Of a stretch of DNA of 64,000 nt, positions 26,962-36,216 are shown in pieces. Position 1 is the first letter of the stretch, and every line of letters starts with the position of its first letter. The notes under the pieces are model-generated. The model was not told where the DNA came from, did no database searches, and saw only the letters and a program-made list of their open reading frames with translations. The position numbers and the translations under genes were made by a program. Origin of the DNA: Streptomyces chryseus (GTDB lineage Bacteria > Actinomycetota > Actinomycetes > Streptomycetales > Streptomycetaceae); the NCBI RefSeq assembly GCF_014650755.1, contig NZ_BMVO01000001.1, positions 124,001-188,000 on the forward strand, written 5' to 3'.

Positions 26962-28239
26962 TCAGCCTCTGCGGGCGACGGCCCGCAGCTCCCGCGCCAG
27001 CCGGTCCACGGCCCGCTCCGGGCTCTGGCGCATCGCCAGCGCGTCGTACGCCACGGCCTGCACGGCCAGAGTCACCTGGTCGTAGCGCGGGCTCTTGGGC
27101 CGGGGCTCCGCCGCGAGCAGGCTCCGGCGCAGCGTCGGCAGGTACGGGTACGCGCGCACCAGCTGCGGATCGGTGTACAGGGCGGACCGCACCGGCGGCA
27201 GTGAGCCCTCGGTGAGCACCTTGCGCTGCACGGGCTCGCTGGTCAGGTACGCCATCAGGTCGGCGGCCGACTCGCGGTGGCGGGAGTCGGCGCTGACCGC
27301 GAGGTTCGAGCCTCCCAGCACGCTCGCTCCGGCGCCGTCGGGCCCCGGCAGCGGGGTGACGCCGAACTTTCCGGCGACCTCGGAGTCCTTGCCGCCGGCT
27401 CCGGAGTACACGTACGGCCAGTTGCGCAGGAAGAGCAGCCGGCCGTCCTGGAACGCCTGCCGCGACTCCTCCTCCTTGAAGCGCAGCGCCTCCTGCGGGA
27501 TCCAGCCGTCCCGCACCCCTCGGGCCAGGAAGCCCAGCCCGGCGCGGGCGGCGGCGGAGTCCACGGTGACGCGTTCGCCGTCGTCGCGGAGGAATGATCC
27601 GCCCGCCGAGTGCACCGCCTCCGTGACGTTGACGGCCAGCCCCTCGTACGGCAGGAACTGTCCGGCGTACCCGTCGATTCCGTACTTCGGCGCGATCGTC
27701 CGCGCCTGCCGCTCCAGGTCCGCCCAGGTGCGCGGCGGCTGTTCGCCCTCGCGCCGCAGGATGTCCTTGCGGTAGTAGAGCAATCCGGCATTCGTGACAT
27801 AGGGGACGGCGTACAGCCGCCCGTCGAAGGTCGCGGTGTCGACCACCGGAGGCAGGAAGGAGCCGAGGGGGAAGCGGTCGCGCTCGACGGGGGCGATCCA
27901 CCCGGCGGCGGCGAACTCGGAGGTCCAGGCGACGTCGATGTTGAGTACGTCGAACCGGCCCCTGCCGGCCCGCAGTTCGGTGATCATCTGCGCCCGGGTC
28001 TCGTCGGCCGAGTCCGGCAGCTCGACGAGGGTGACCTTCTCGTCCGGATGTGTCCGGTTCCAGCCGTCGAGCAGCGGTCCGAGGTAGCCGGTGAGGTCAC
28101 CGGCCGTGGCCAGGGTCATCGGCCCGCGTCCGTCCCCGTCGCCCGACGGCCCTTCGGCGCGCGCGCCACCGCCCGCGTAACCGGCCAGGACGACGGCGAC
28201 GGCCAGGAGCCCCCTGGTGGCGGCTCGTATCCACCGCAT
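26962..28239 (-). CDS. extracellular solute-binding protein with altered lipobox
   Basis: A 425-residue family-1 solute-binding protein (GDLTGYLGPLLDGWNRTHPDEKVTLVELPD; FDVLNIDVAWTSEFAAAGWI). The signal sequence MRWIRAATRGLLAVAVVLAGYAGGG has the form of a lipoprotein signal, but the essential cysteine is Tyr21: the codon is TAC where TGC would give LAGC. It therefore may not be lipidated and could be released or remain tethered by its signal. There is no permease or ATPase beside it; the glucosidase operon lies downstream on the same strand but has its own binding protein. Ligand unknown. Confidence 0.88.
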   Translation of the reverse strand: MRWIRAATRGLLAVAVVLAGYAGGGARAEGPSGDGDGRGPMTLATAGDLTGYLGPLLDGWNRTHPDEKVTLVELPDSADETRAQMITELRAGRGRFDVLNIDVAWTSEFAAAGWIAPVERDRFPLGSFLPPVVDTATFDGRLYAVPYVTNAGLLYYRKDILRREGEQPPRTWADLERQARTIAPKYGIDGYAGQFLPYEGLAVNVTEAVHSAGGSFLRDDGERVTVDSAAARAGLGFLARGVRDGWIPQEALRFKEEESRQAFQDGRLLFLRNWPYVYSGAGGKDSEVAGKFGVTPLPGPDGAGASVLGGSNLAVSADSRHRESAADLMAYLTSEPVQRKVLTEGSLPPVRSALYTDPQLVRAYPYLPTLRRSLLAAEPRPKSPRYDQVTLAVQAVAYDALAMRQSPERAVDRLARELRAVARRG

Positions 28240-28294
28240 AGGTTCGCTCCTTGGGCACCGGCGTCATTCGTCCTCGAGTGGCGTCAGGGGCCAT

Positions 28295-28321
28295 GTATAC
28301 CCGTTAGGCATGGGCGATACT
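28295..28321 (+). promoter_or_regulatory. candidate padR promoter with imperfect inverted repeat
   Basis: GTATACCC (28295-28302) and GGGCGATAC (28312-28320) form an imperfect inverted repeat, and GATACT (28316-28321) could be a -10 box for the PadR operon. An autoregulatory operator is plausible but weakly supported. Confidence 0.25.
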
Positions 28322-28432
28322 AGAGCCCGAACGACGACACCAGGGCGATACGGGCCACACTCCGACGGCGGTCGGTCCGGCCGCGACGAGCAGGTACGGA
28401 TCACGTACGGAACGGGGAGGAGGAGAGCACGC

Positions 28433-28939
28433 GTGCGCCTGCCCCTTCTCGCCCTCCTCGCCCAGGGACCCGCCCACGGATACGAGCTCAAGCAGGGGCT
28501 TGAGCAACTGCTGGGTGCCGCGTACCCTCAGCCGAACGTCGGCCAGATCTACGTCACGCTCGGACGGCTGGAGAAGTCCGGCCTGATCGAGGGCGAGGAG
28601 ATCGCCCAGTCGAACCGGCCGAACAAGAAGATCTACCGGCTGACCGACGCCGGGCGGGAAGCACTGCACGTCTGGTTCGAGGACCCGACCGACGAGCCGC
28701 GCGTACGGGACGAGTTCTTCATGAAGCTCGCCCTCGCACCGGCCTCGGGCATGGCCGACCAGGTCACTCTCATCAACAAACAGCGGCGTCAGTACCTCAA
28801 CACCCTGCGGGATCTGTCGAAACTCGCCGCCGCCGAGGACCGGGACAACCGGATCTCCCAGCTGCTGATCGAGGGCGCGATGCTGCATCTGCAGGCCGAC
28901 CTCGACTGGCTGGAACGCTGTCAGGAGGAGCTGGAATGA
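28433..28939 (+). CDS. PadR-family transcriptional regulator
   Basis: A 168-residue PadR-type winged-helix regulator: LPLLALLAQGPAHGYELKQGLEQLLG is the N-terminal recognition region, followed by GQIYVTLGRLEKSGLIEGEE and KKIYRLTDAGREALHVWF, then a long C-terminal dimerisation helix. The GTG at 28433 has AGGAG seven bases upstream. An ATG at 28310 would add a 41-residue unrelated Arg/Thr-rich head and is unlikely. It overlaps the ABC ATPase start (ATGA) and probably represses this regulator-transporter operon. Confidence 0.9.
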   Translation: MRLPLLALLAQGPAHGYELKQGLEQLLGAAYPQPNVGQIYVTLGRLEKSGLIEGEEIAQSNRPNKKIYRLTDAGREALHVWFEDPTDEPRVRDEFFMKLALAPASGMADQVTLINKQRRQYLNTLRDLSKLAAAEDRDNRISQLLIEGAMLHLQADLDWLERCQEELE

Positions 28940-29748
28940 GCGACGAAGCACGTTCTTCCGTCGTCCCTTCTTCTGGCGTCCCTTCCTCTGCTGCCTCCGA
29001 AGCCGCTGCCGCGCCCCCCGTCCTGCGCGCCGAAGGGCTCGTGAAGACCTACCGGGGCGAAGGCGCCCCGGCCCACGCCGTACGCGGCGTGGACCTGACC
29101 GTCCGCCCCGGCGAGTTCGTCGCGATCACCGGTCCGTCCGGCGCGGGGAAGTCCACGCTGCTGCATCTGCTCGGCGGCCTCCAGCGGCCCGACAGCGGCA
29201 GCATCTGGCTGGACGGCGCGCGGGTCGACGGCCACAGCGAGGCGGGCTGGGCGGTGCTGCGCCGCCGCCGTATCGGCGTCGTCTTCCAGTTCTTCAACCT
29301 GGTGTCGAACCTGACGGTCGCCGACAACATCGAGCTCCCGGCTCTCCTCGCCGGGAGCAACGCGCGACAGGCCCGCGCCGAGCGCCGCAGGCTCCTCACC
29401 GAGCTCGGCCTCGAAGGCAAGGAGCGCAGCATGCCGGGCGAGCTGTCCGGCGGTGAACAGCAGCGGGTCGCCCTGGCGCGCGCCCTGGTCAACCACCCCG
29501 GCCTGCTCCTCGCCGACGAGCCGACCGGCAGCCTGGACAGCAAGGGCACCCGCGAGGTGATGCGGCTGCTCTCCCGCTTCCACCAGCGCGGCCAGGCCAT
29601 CCTGCTGGTCACCCACGACCACCGGCTGGCCAGTGCGGCGGACCGGGTCATCAGCTTCTTCGACGGGCGCGTGGCGGACGACGCCGTGCTCGGCGCGAAG
29701 ACGGGCGGCGGCCGGGGCGTCGCCGGTGTCCTCGAACTGAAGGACTGA
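28936..29748 (+). CDS. ABC transporter ATPase (MacB/LolD-like)
   Basis: A 270-residue ATPase with Walker A (GPSGAGKSTLLHLLGG), signature (LSGGEQQRVALARAL) and Walker B (LLLADEPTGSLDS). The Q-loop region VVFQFFNLVSNLTVADNIELP is typical of ATPases paired with FtsX/MacB-type permeases. The first ~28 residues are a Ser/Ala-rich extension. It lies between padR and the large permease, five bases from the latter. Confidence 0.93.
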   Translation: MSDEARSSVVPSSGVPSSAASEAAAAPPVLRAEGLVKTYRGEGAPAHAVRGVDLTVRPGEFVAITGPSGAGKSTLLHLLGGLQRPDSGSIWLDGARVDGHSEAGWAVLRRRRIGVVFQFFNLVSNLTVADNIELPALLAGSNARQARAERRRLLTELGLEGKERSMPGELSGGEQQRVALARALVNHPGLLLADEPTGSLDSKGTREVMRLLSRFHQRGQAILLVTHDHRLASAADRVISFFDGRVADDAVLGAKTGGGRGVAGVLELKD

Positions 29749-29753
29749 CAGCG

Positions 29754-32069
29754 GTGCGGGCCACTCTGCGCTGGGCACACGCCGATCTGCGCACACATCG
29801 CGGCGAGGCGCTGTTCATCGTGCTCGCGACCGCCGGGATCATCGTCTCGCTGCTCCTGGCCGGCGCGCTGCTGAGTTACGCCGCGAACCCCTGGCAGCGC
29901 GTGTTCAACGAGTCGCGCGGCGCCCATGTGTGGATCCACACCAGCCCCACCGCCGACGCTGCGGGCCTGGCCCGGCTCGACGGGGTCGACGCGTTGTCCG
30001 GCCCGTACCGCACCGCCCGTACGACCTTGCGGTCCCAGGGCGCCGAGGCCGCCGTGGAACTGCGCGGCGCCGCGGCCGGACGGCCGCAGACCGGCCGTCC
30101 GCTGATCACTTCGGGACGCTGGCTCGACCCGGGCGCGGCAGGCGGCATCGTGCTGGAGAGCAGTCTCGCCCGCGCGCTGTGGGCCGGCCCAGGGGACACA
30201 CTCACGGTGCCCGGCGCCGACGGGTCGGGCGTACGCCGCCTCACCGTCCTCGGCGTCGCGGACAGCGCCGAGTCGCCGTACCGTCCGGGCGACCGGCCGG
30301 GCACCGGCTGGGTGCTGCCCGGCGAACCGGCGCTCACCGGCGCACCGGCCGACCGCACCGGACAGGTGGTCGGCGTGCGGCTCGACCACCCCGACGACAC
30401 GGACTTCGCCGTGCAGCGGGCGGTCACCGCGCTGGGCGCCGGGGAGGTCACCGAGGTCTCGCACTGGCACCAGGCGCGCGCCGAGGCGCAGAGCGACAGC
30501 AGGCTCCTCGGCCTGCTCCTGGGCGTCTTCGGCCTCGGCGCCCTGCTGGCGGCCGCGCTGGCGGTGACCGGCGCGATCAGTACCCGGGTCCGCGGTCATC
30601 TGCGGGACATCGCCGTCCTCAAGGCGATCGGCTTCACGCCCGGGCAGGTGGTACGCATCTTCCTCGTGCAGCACCTCGCCTTCGCCCTGACCGGTGTCGT
30701 GCTGGGAACGGCGCTGGTGGAGACGCTGGGCGCCCGGACGCCGGGCCGGATCGGCGAGGCGGTCGGGGTGTGGCAGGACCTGCCCGCCCACACCGCCGTA
30801 CTCCTGTCCCTGCCGGCCGCCGCCCTGCTCTTCATCGGCGCGGCGACCGGCCTCGCCGCGTGGCGGGCGGGGCGCGTCCCGGCCGTGCCGGCGCTGCGGT
30901 CCGCCGATCCGGCGGGCGGCCGGATGCCGGCGTTGGCCCGGCGGGCGCTCGGGCTCGGCGTCCCGCCCGCGGCGGTACTGGGCTGGCACGCCGCGTTCGG
31001 CCGCCGGAGCCGCTCGCTGTCCTCGGTCGCCCGGCTGGCCCTGCCGATCCTGCTGATCACGGTCGCGCTGAGCGCGTGGTCGACGCTGGACAGCCTCCAG
31101 GGCCGGGCAGGGCAGAACGGTCCGGCGGCCGGACTCACGGCCCGCGCGGCGGAAGGCATGGAGGATCACGAGGTACGAGCCGTACTGGACGCGGACCCGA
31201 GGGTCGCCGCGGTCCACCCGGGCGTGGAGGTCGCGGCGCTGGTCCCGGGCCAGACCGGCACGATCGCTCTGCGCGGCCTGGGCTCCCGAACGGCCCCGTA
31301 CCCCTTCTCCCCTGCCGAGGGCCGGGCGCCGCACGGGCCCGACGAGGCGGTCGCGGGCCAGGGGCTGCTCGATCTCCTCGACATCCGGGTCGGCGACTGG
31401 GTGCGGATGACGGTGGGCGGGCGACCGCAGATCCTGCACATCGTCGGCCGGGTGATCGAACCGGAGAACGCCGGCCGGGTCGTCACCACCGACCTCGACA
31501 CGCTCCGCGAACGCGACCCCTCGCTCGAACCGGCCTTCTACCAGCTCCGGCTGCGGCCGGGCGCAGACACGGAGGCGGTGAGCACGCGACTCGCGGGCGC
31601 GCTGGACGGCCGACTGGACGTCGCCAGGGCGGCGGGTTCCGCCGAGGGACTGGCTCCGGCGCGGGCCGTGGTCATGGGACTGGTCGCGGTACTGGCCCTG
31701 ATCGGCCTCACCGAACTGCTCACCGTGATCGGGGCGAGCGTGCGCGAGCGCGAGCGGGACCTGCTGGCTCTCAAGGCGATGGGCCTGACCCCGCGCCAGG
31801 TCACGTCGATGATTGTGACCTCGGCCGCTCTGACGGCATTGGCCGCCTCGGTGGCCGGCACGGCGTTCGGAGTGCTGCTGGCCGGCCGGCTGATCGACGC
31901 GCAGGGCCGATCGAGCGGCGTGGGCGCGGGCATCGCCCATGCGCCTCCCGGCCTCGTGCTGCTGGGGGTGGTGACGGCGGCGGTCCTCGGAGCGACCACG
32001 GCCGCCGCCCTCCCCGCCACCCGGGCAACCCGCCACCGCCCGTCAACCCCCCTGACCACAGCAGCCTGA
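29754..32069 (+). CDS. FtsX/MacB-type ABC permease
   Basis: A 771-residue membrane protein with two FtsX permease halves: a single N-terminal helix and large external domain, then about three helices near residues 255-365, a second external domain, and three helices at the C-terminus. The repeated cytoplasmic motif appears twice (LRDIAVLKAIGFTPGQVVRIFL and RDLLALKAMGLTPRQVTSMIV). Such permeases use ATP to move lipids or peptides or to transmit force across the membrane rather than import. The substrate is not evident. It starts at GTG. Confidence 0.9.
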   Translation: MRATLRWAHADLRTHRGEALFIVLATAGIIVSLLLAGALLSYAANPWQRVFNESRGAHVWIHTSPTADAAGLARLDGVDALSGPYRTARTTLRSQGAEAAVELRGAAAGRPQTGRPLITSGRWLDPGAAGGIVLESSLARALWAGPGDTLTVPGADGSGVRRLTVLGVADSAESPYRPGDRPGTGWVLPGEPALTGAPADRTGQVVGVRLDHPDDTDFAVQRAVTALGAGEVTEVSHWHQARAEAQSDSRLLGLLLGVFGLGALLAAALAVTGAISTRVRGHLRDIAVLKAIGFTPGQVVRIFLVQHLAFALTGVVLGTALVETLGARTPGRIGEAVGVWQDLPAHTAVLLSLPAAALLFIGAATGLAAWRAGRVPAVPALRSADPAGGRMPALARRALGLGVPPAAVLGWHAAFGRRSRSLSSVARLALPILLITVALSAWSTLDSLQGRAGQNGPAAGLTARAAEGMEDHEVRAVLDADPRVAAVHPGVEVAALVPGQTGTIALRGLGSRTAPYPFSPAEGRAPHGPDEAVAGQGLLDLLDIRVGDWVRMTVGGRPQILHIVGRVIEPENAGRVVTTDLDTLRERDPSLEPAFYQLRLRPGADTEAVSTRLAGALDGRLDVARAAGSAEGLAPARAVVMGLVAVLALIGLTELLTVIGASVRERERDLLALKAMGLTPRQVTSMIVTSAALTALAASVAGTAFGVLLAGRLIDAQGRSSGVGAGIAHAPPGLVLLGVVTAAVLGATTAAALPATRATRHRPSTPLTTAA

Positions 32070-32211
32070 CCCCCGCTGCCCCTCCACCCCCACCTGCGCC
32101 CAGGCCCTCGGGACGATCCCGCCACCACCCCCACCATTCACAGCCCGACCGGCACTCAGGGCCGTACGGCCGAGGCGGCAACACCTGCTCCGTACCGCCG
32201 CCTCAGCCCGC

Positions 32212-32310
32212 CCGTCGCTTGGGCACCGGGGCCCGGGGCGAAGCCCCACAACACCCCCACCGCCCCCAACCCGTCCGTCGCTTGAGCACCGGCGCCCGGG
32301 GCAGCGCCCC
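32212..32310. repeat. degenerate 36-bp direct repeat in a non-coding gap
   Basis: The 361-base gap between the FtsX permease and the PH-domain gene holds two 36-base copies (32212-32247 and 32275-32310) agreeing at about 31 positions. Each begins CCGTCGCTTG and ends in a small GC hairpin (GGGGCGAAGCCCC, GGGGCAGCGCCCC). Such intergenic repeats are common in Streptomyces and may act as terminators between convergent genes. I see no gene in the gap. Confidence 0.6.
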
Positions 32311-32430
32311 GGTTCGGGGAGGGGCGGGGTGGGGAAGCCCCCGGCAGGGCGCGCAGGGGGCGGCGACCGCCAGCAGGGCCGCGCAGGGCATATCAGCCGG
32401 CGGCCCCACGCAGGCGGCCGGCAGGGTGGG

Positions 32431-33972
32431 TCAGTCGGCGGGTCGGTCCAGGAACGGGGCCAGCAGCCCCGGCACCGCCTCGTCGGCGAAGGCCAGCCCC
32501 TCCCCCTCGGCGGCGTCGTACACCGAGTACGCCCCCGCCCCCGCCGCAGTGGTCGCGGTCAGCGTGACCAGCCCGGCCCGTCGCTGGAAGACGGACTGCT
32601 TGACCGTCCAGCCGATCACGCCGCCCCGCCGCAACGCGACCGTCGTACGCCGCACCGTCCCCGACCGCGCCACCAGGTACTCGCCGCTCACGCCGTGCCC
32701 CAGGCTCCTATACGCGTCCCGCCCCAGAAGCACCGCCGTCGGCAGCAGCACCACCCCGCACGCCCCGGCGGCGTACAGCAGCACATCGGTCAGCAGCGCT
32801 CCGAGGACGCCCAGCACGAGCACCGGAGCGAGCGCCGCGCCCACCGCCCAGCGCAGCCGGCGCGTGCGCGCGGCCGGCGGGTGCGGCGTGAGCCGGGCCG
32901 CCCGCGTCGGCGAAACGGCCTCGCGCAGGACGTGCGCCGCCACCGCCTCCGCCGTGGCCCGGGGCGCTGCGGGCAGCAGTGTCCTGTGGTTCGCGTGACC
33001 GCTGTCCTCACCCACCGTCAGCCCCGTGGCGACCGCGTCCACCCGCGCCGCGCCCAACGTCCGTACGCCGAGCGGCTCCACCAGCTCCACCCCCCGCAGT
33101 CTGCGCTCCTCGACGGACGTCGACCGGGTGGTGAACAGGCCGCGACGGACCCGCAGCGTGCCGCCCGGCTCCCGCTCCAGCCGGTAGTTCCACCACATCT
33201 CGACCCACAGGCCGAGCGCCCCCACGACACCCGCCGTACACGCCCCCACGACGAGCACCACGACGATCCACAGGACCGGCGTGTCCCGGAACCGGTCCAG
33301 CACCCAGTCGATCAGCTTCCCCCGCGCGCCGAACCATTCGCTGACCTGCATCAGTCCGCCCACGGCGGCGCCGCCCAGCGCCGGGGCGACGAACGACACC
33401 GGGGCGTAGCGGATCCAGGCCGGGTCGAGGACCGCCAGTTCCCCCTCCCGGTGGGAGCCGGCCCCCGCACCGCCCGCCGCCCTCCGGTCCAGCAGCTCCC
33501 TGCGCAGCCGTTCGCCCTCCTCGCGCGTGACGGGGTCGAGTGCGAGGGTGGACTCGGCGCCGCCGGTGTTCTCGCCCGTGCCGATGCGGACCTTCACCAG
33601 CCCGAGGACCCGCAGCAGCACGTTCGCCGTCAGGTCGACGCTGCGGATGCGCTCACGCGCCAGCGAGCGGCGCTTGACCAGCAGCAGTCCCGTGCGCAGT
33701 TCGACCCGTTCGGCGCCGACGCGGTACTTCGTCCTGCGCCACCGCACGAGGTCGAGCGCGGAGCCGCCGGCGATCAGCAGCGCGGCTCCGCCCAGCACCC
33801 AGGCGCCCGCCTGCCACAGGGGTCGGCCGGCGGCGAGGCCGACGAACACGGGCGCCCCCGCACCCGTCGCGATACCGGCCATGACCAGTGCCGCGACGAG
33901 GACGGTGCGGGGAGCGAGCCGCCGCCAGCCGTCGCCGCCGGCCGCCCGCTCCTCGCCCCCCGGGACGCTCAC
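32431..33972 (-). CDS. PH-domain membrane protein (YdbT-like)
   Basis: A 513-residue protein with about six membrane segments and three bacterial PH (bPH_2) domains, e.g. RRTKYRVGAERVELRTGLLLVKRRSLARERIRSVDLT, NYRLEREPGGTLRVRRGLFTTRSTSVEERRLRGVEL and GEYLVARSGTVRRTTVALRRGGVIGWTVKQS. The pattern matches the YdbT group, encoded beside a smaller YdbS protein as here. GTG start at 33970-33972 overlaps the YdbS-like stop (GTGA). In Bacillus the pair is linked to resistance against certain class IIa-like or sactipeptide toxins; the role here is unknown. Confidence 0.88.
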   Translation of the reverse strand: MSVPGGEERAAGGDGWRRLAPRTVLVAALVMAGIATGAGAPVFVGLAAGRPLWQAGAWVLGGAALLIAGGSALDLVRWRRTKYRVGAERVELRTGLLLVKRRSLARERIRSVDLTANVLLRVLGLVKVRIGTGENTGGAESTLALDPVTREEGERLRRELLDRRAAGGAGAGSHREGELAVLDPAWIRYAPVSFVAPALGGAAVGGLMQVSEWFGARGKLIDWVLDRFRDTPVLWIVVVLVVGACTAGVVGALGLWVEMWWNYRLEREPGGTLRVRRGLFTTRSTSVEERRLRGVELVEPLGVRTLGAARVDAVATGLTVGEDSGHANHRTLLPAAPRATAEAVAAHVLREAVSPTRAARLTPHPPAARTRRLRWAVGAALAPVLVLGVLGALLTDVLLYAAGACGVVLLPTAVLLGRDAYRSLGHGVSGEYLVARSGTVRRTTVALRRGGVIGWTVKQSVFQRRAGLVTLTATTAAGAGAYSVYDAAEGEGLAFADEAVPGLLAPFLDRPAD

Positions 33973-34478
33973 GTCGCGTCCCCCGGCGTGGACCCCGTGA
34001 TCACGGTCAGCCGCTCGGCCAGCTCCGCGGCGAGCGCGTGGTCGAGCCCCTCGATCTTCACCGCGCCCTTGGACGACGCGGTGGTGACGATGACCGTGGA
34101 CAGCCCGAACGTCTGCTCCAGCGGTCCGCGCACGGTGTCCACGGTCTGGATCCGCGACATCGGCGCGATCCGCCACTCCTGCCAGAAGAAGCCGGTACGC
34201 ACGTACACCGCGTCGTCCGTGACCTCCCATCGGTGCACCCGGAACCACCACAGCGGCAGGAACACCGACGCGGCCGCGCCGAGCACCGCGAGGGCCCCGG
34301 CGGCCGGCAGCAGCCACGGGCGTGCGGGCGCGAGGAACGCGCCCAGCACGCCCAGTACGGCCACCGGCCCCGCCGTGAGCAGCAGGCACTGGGTCCGCCA
34401 CCAGCCGACGACCCGCCGGTCGAGCGTGTTGTTCGGCGGCCTGAGCCGCGCGGTCCCCCCGGACCCGGTCCCGGTCAT
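33969..34478 (-). CDS. PH-domain membrane protein (YdbS-like)
   Basis: A 169-residue protein with two hydrophobic segments (about residues 30-50 and 55-75) and one bPH_2 domain (HRWEVTDDAVYVRTGFFWQEWRIAPMSRIQTVDTVRGPLEQTFGL). It is the usual partner of the larger YdbT-like protein encoded immediately downstream. It starts 24 bases after the pgi stop, so it may be read through from pgi. Confidence 0.9.
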   Translation of the reverse strand: MTGTGSGGTARLRPPNNTLDRRVVGWWRTQCLLLTAGPVAVLGVLGAFLAPARPWLLPAAGALAVLGAAASVFLPLWWFRVHRWEVTDDAVYVRTGFFWQEWRIAPMSRIQTVDTVRGPLEQTFGLSTVIVTTASSKGAVKIEGLDHALAAELAERLTVITGSTPGDAT

Positions 34479-34502
34479 CGGCCGGACTCCCCCCTCGGTC
34501 GG

Positions 34503-36167
34503 TCAGCGACCGCGCAGCGTCCGGTACGTGGCGGCGAGCGTCGCTGTCGAGCTGTCCAGCCGCTCGGCGCCCGTGCCGTCGCCGGTCAGCACCGGCTCGA
34601 TCTTCTTGGCCAGGACCTTGCCGAGCTCGACGCCCCACTGGTCGAACGAGTCGATGTTCCAGACGGCGCCCTGGACGAACACCTTGTGCTCGTACAGCGC
34701 GATCAACTGCCCCAGTACGGACGGCGTCAGGTCGTCCGCGAGGATCGTCGTGGTGGGGTGGTTGCCGCGGAACGTCTTGTGCGGCACCAGTTCCTCGGCG
34801 ACCCCTTCCGCCCGCACCTCCTCGGGCGTCCTGCCGAACGCCAGCGCCTGCGTCTGGGCGAGGAAGTTCGCCATGAGCAGGTCGTGCTGGGCCTCCAGGC
34901 CGGGCGGCAGGTCGGCGACCGGCCTGGCGAAGCCGATGAAGTCAGCCGGGATCATCTTCGTGCCCTGGTGCAGCAACTGGTAGTACGCGTGCTGCCCGTT
35001 GGTGCCGGGCGTGCCCCACACCACGGGCCCCGTCTGCCAGTCGACCGGGTTGCCCTCGCGGTCCACCGACTTGCCGTTGGACTCCATGTCGAGCTGCTGG
35101 AGGTACGCCGTGAACTTCGACAGGTAGTGGCTGTAGGGGAGGACCGCGTGGGCCTGTGCGTCGAAGAACGCCCCGTACCAGACGCCCAGCAGCCCGAGCA
35201 GCAGCGGCGCGTTCTCCTCGGCGGGCGCGGTGCGGAAGTGCTCGTCGACGAGGTGGAAGCCGTCGAGCAGCTCGCGGAAGCGGTCGGGGCCGATGGCGAT
35301 CATCAGCGACAGGCCGATGGCCGAGTCCATCGAGTAGCGTCCGCCGACCCAGTCCCAGAACTCGAACATGTTGGCCGTGTCGATGCCGAAGTCGGCGACC
35401 TTCTCGGCGTTGGTGGACAGCGCCACGAAATGCTTGGCGACGGCGCCGGCGTCCGCCCGCAGGTTCGTCAGCAGCCAGTCGCGGGCCGACGTGGCGTTGG
35501 TGATGGTCTCGATCGTCGTGAAGGTCTTGGACGCGATGACGAACAGCGTCTCCGCCGCGTCGAGGTCGCGCACGGCCTCGTGCAGGTCGGCCCCGTCGAC
35601 GTTCGAAACGAAACGGACCGTCAGGTCCCGGTCGGTGAAGGAGCGCAGCGCCTCGTACGCCATGGCGGGCCCCAGGTCGGAGCCGCCGATGCCGACGTTG
35701 ACGACGTTCTTGATGCGCTTGCCGGTGTGGCCGGTCCACTCCCCCGACCTGACCCGCTCGGCGAAGGCGGACATCTTGTCGAGCACCGCGTGCACGGCGG
35801 GGACGACGTTCTCGCCGTCGACCTCGATCACCGCGTCGCGCGGGGCGCGCAGTGCGGTGTGCAGCACCGCGCGGTCCTCGGTGGTGTTGATCTTCTCGCC
35901 GCGGAACATGGCGTCCCGCAGCTCCGCGACCCCGGCCGCCCCGGCCAGTTCGCGCAGCAGCCCCAGCGTCTCGTCCGTCACCAGGTGCTTGGAGTAGTCG
36001 AGATAGAGGTCACCGACCTTGAGGGTGTATCCGGTGCCCCGCTCCGGATCGGCGGCGAACAGTTCTCGCAGATGCGTCTGTCCCAGCTGCTCACGGTGCT
36101 TCGCGAGAGCGGCCCACTCGGGCATCTGGTTGAGCCTGGTACGGCTTTCTGCGTTCATCTCGGACAT
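34503..36167 (-). CDS. pgi: glucose-6-phosphate isomerase
   Basis: A 554-residue enzyme interconverting glucose 6-phosphate and fructose 6-phosphate, linking the pentose phosphate and glycolysis genes on either side. Family signatures are intact: [53 protein letters not shown] and the C-terminal [18 protein letters not shown] use the ATG at 36165-36167 ([11 protein letters not shown]); further upstream starts lack support. Confidence 0.96.
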   Translation of the reverse strand: MSEMNAESRTRLNQMPEWAALAKHREQLGQTHLRELFAADPERGTGYTLKVGDLYLDYSKHLVTDETLGLLRELAGAAGVAELRDAMFRGEKINTTEDRAVLHTALRAPRDAVIEVDGENVVPAVHAVLDKMSAFAERVRSGEWTGHTGKRIKNVVNVGIGGSDLGPAMAYEALRSFTDRDLTVRFVSNVDGADLHEAVRDLDAAETLFVIASKTFTTIETITNATSARDWLLTNLRADAGAVAKHFVALSTNAEKVADFGIDTANMFEFWDWVGGRYSMDSAIGLSLMIAIGPDRFRELLDGFHLVDEHFRTAPAEENAPLLLGLLGVWYGAFFDAQAHAVLPYSHYLSKFTAYLQQLDMESNGKSVDREGNPVDWQTGPVVWGTPGTNGQHAYYQLLHQGTKMIPADFIGFARPVADLPPGLEAQHDLLMANFLAQTQALAFGRTPEEVRAEGVAEELVPHKTFRGNHPTTTILADDLTPSVLGQLIALYEHKVFVQGAVWNIDSFDQWGVELGKVLAKKIEPVLTGDGTGAERLDSSTATLAATYRTLRGR

Positions 36168-36216
36168 CAGCCCACTTCTTCTCGTACCTGCGTGCATGCC
36201 CCGCTGCTCCTCCAAC

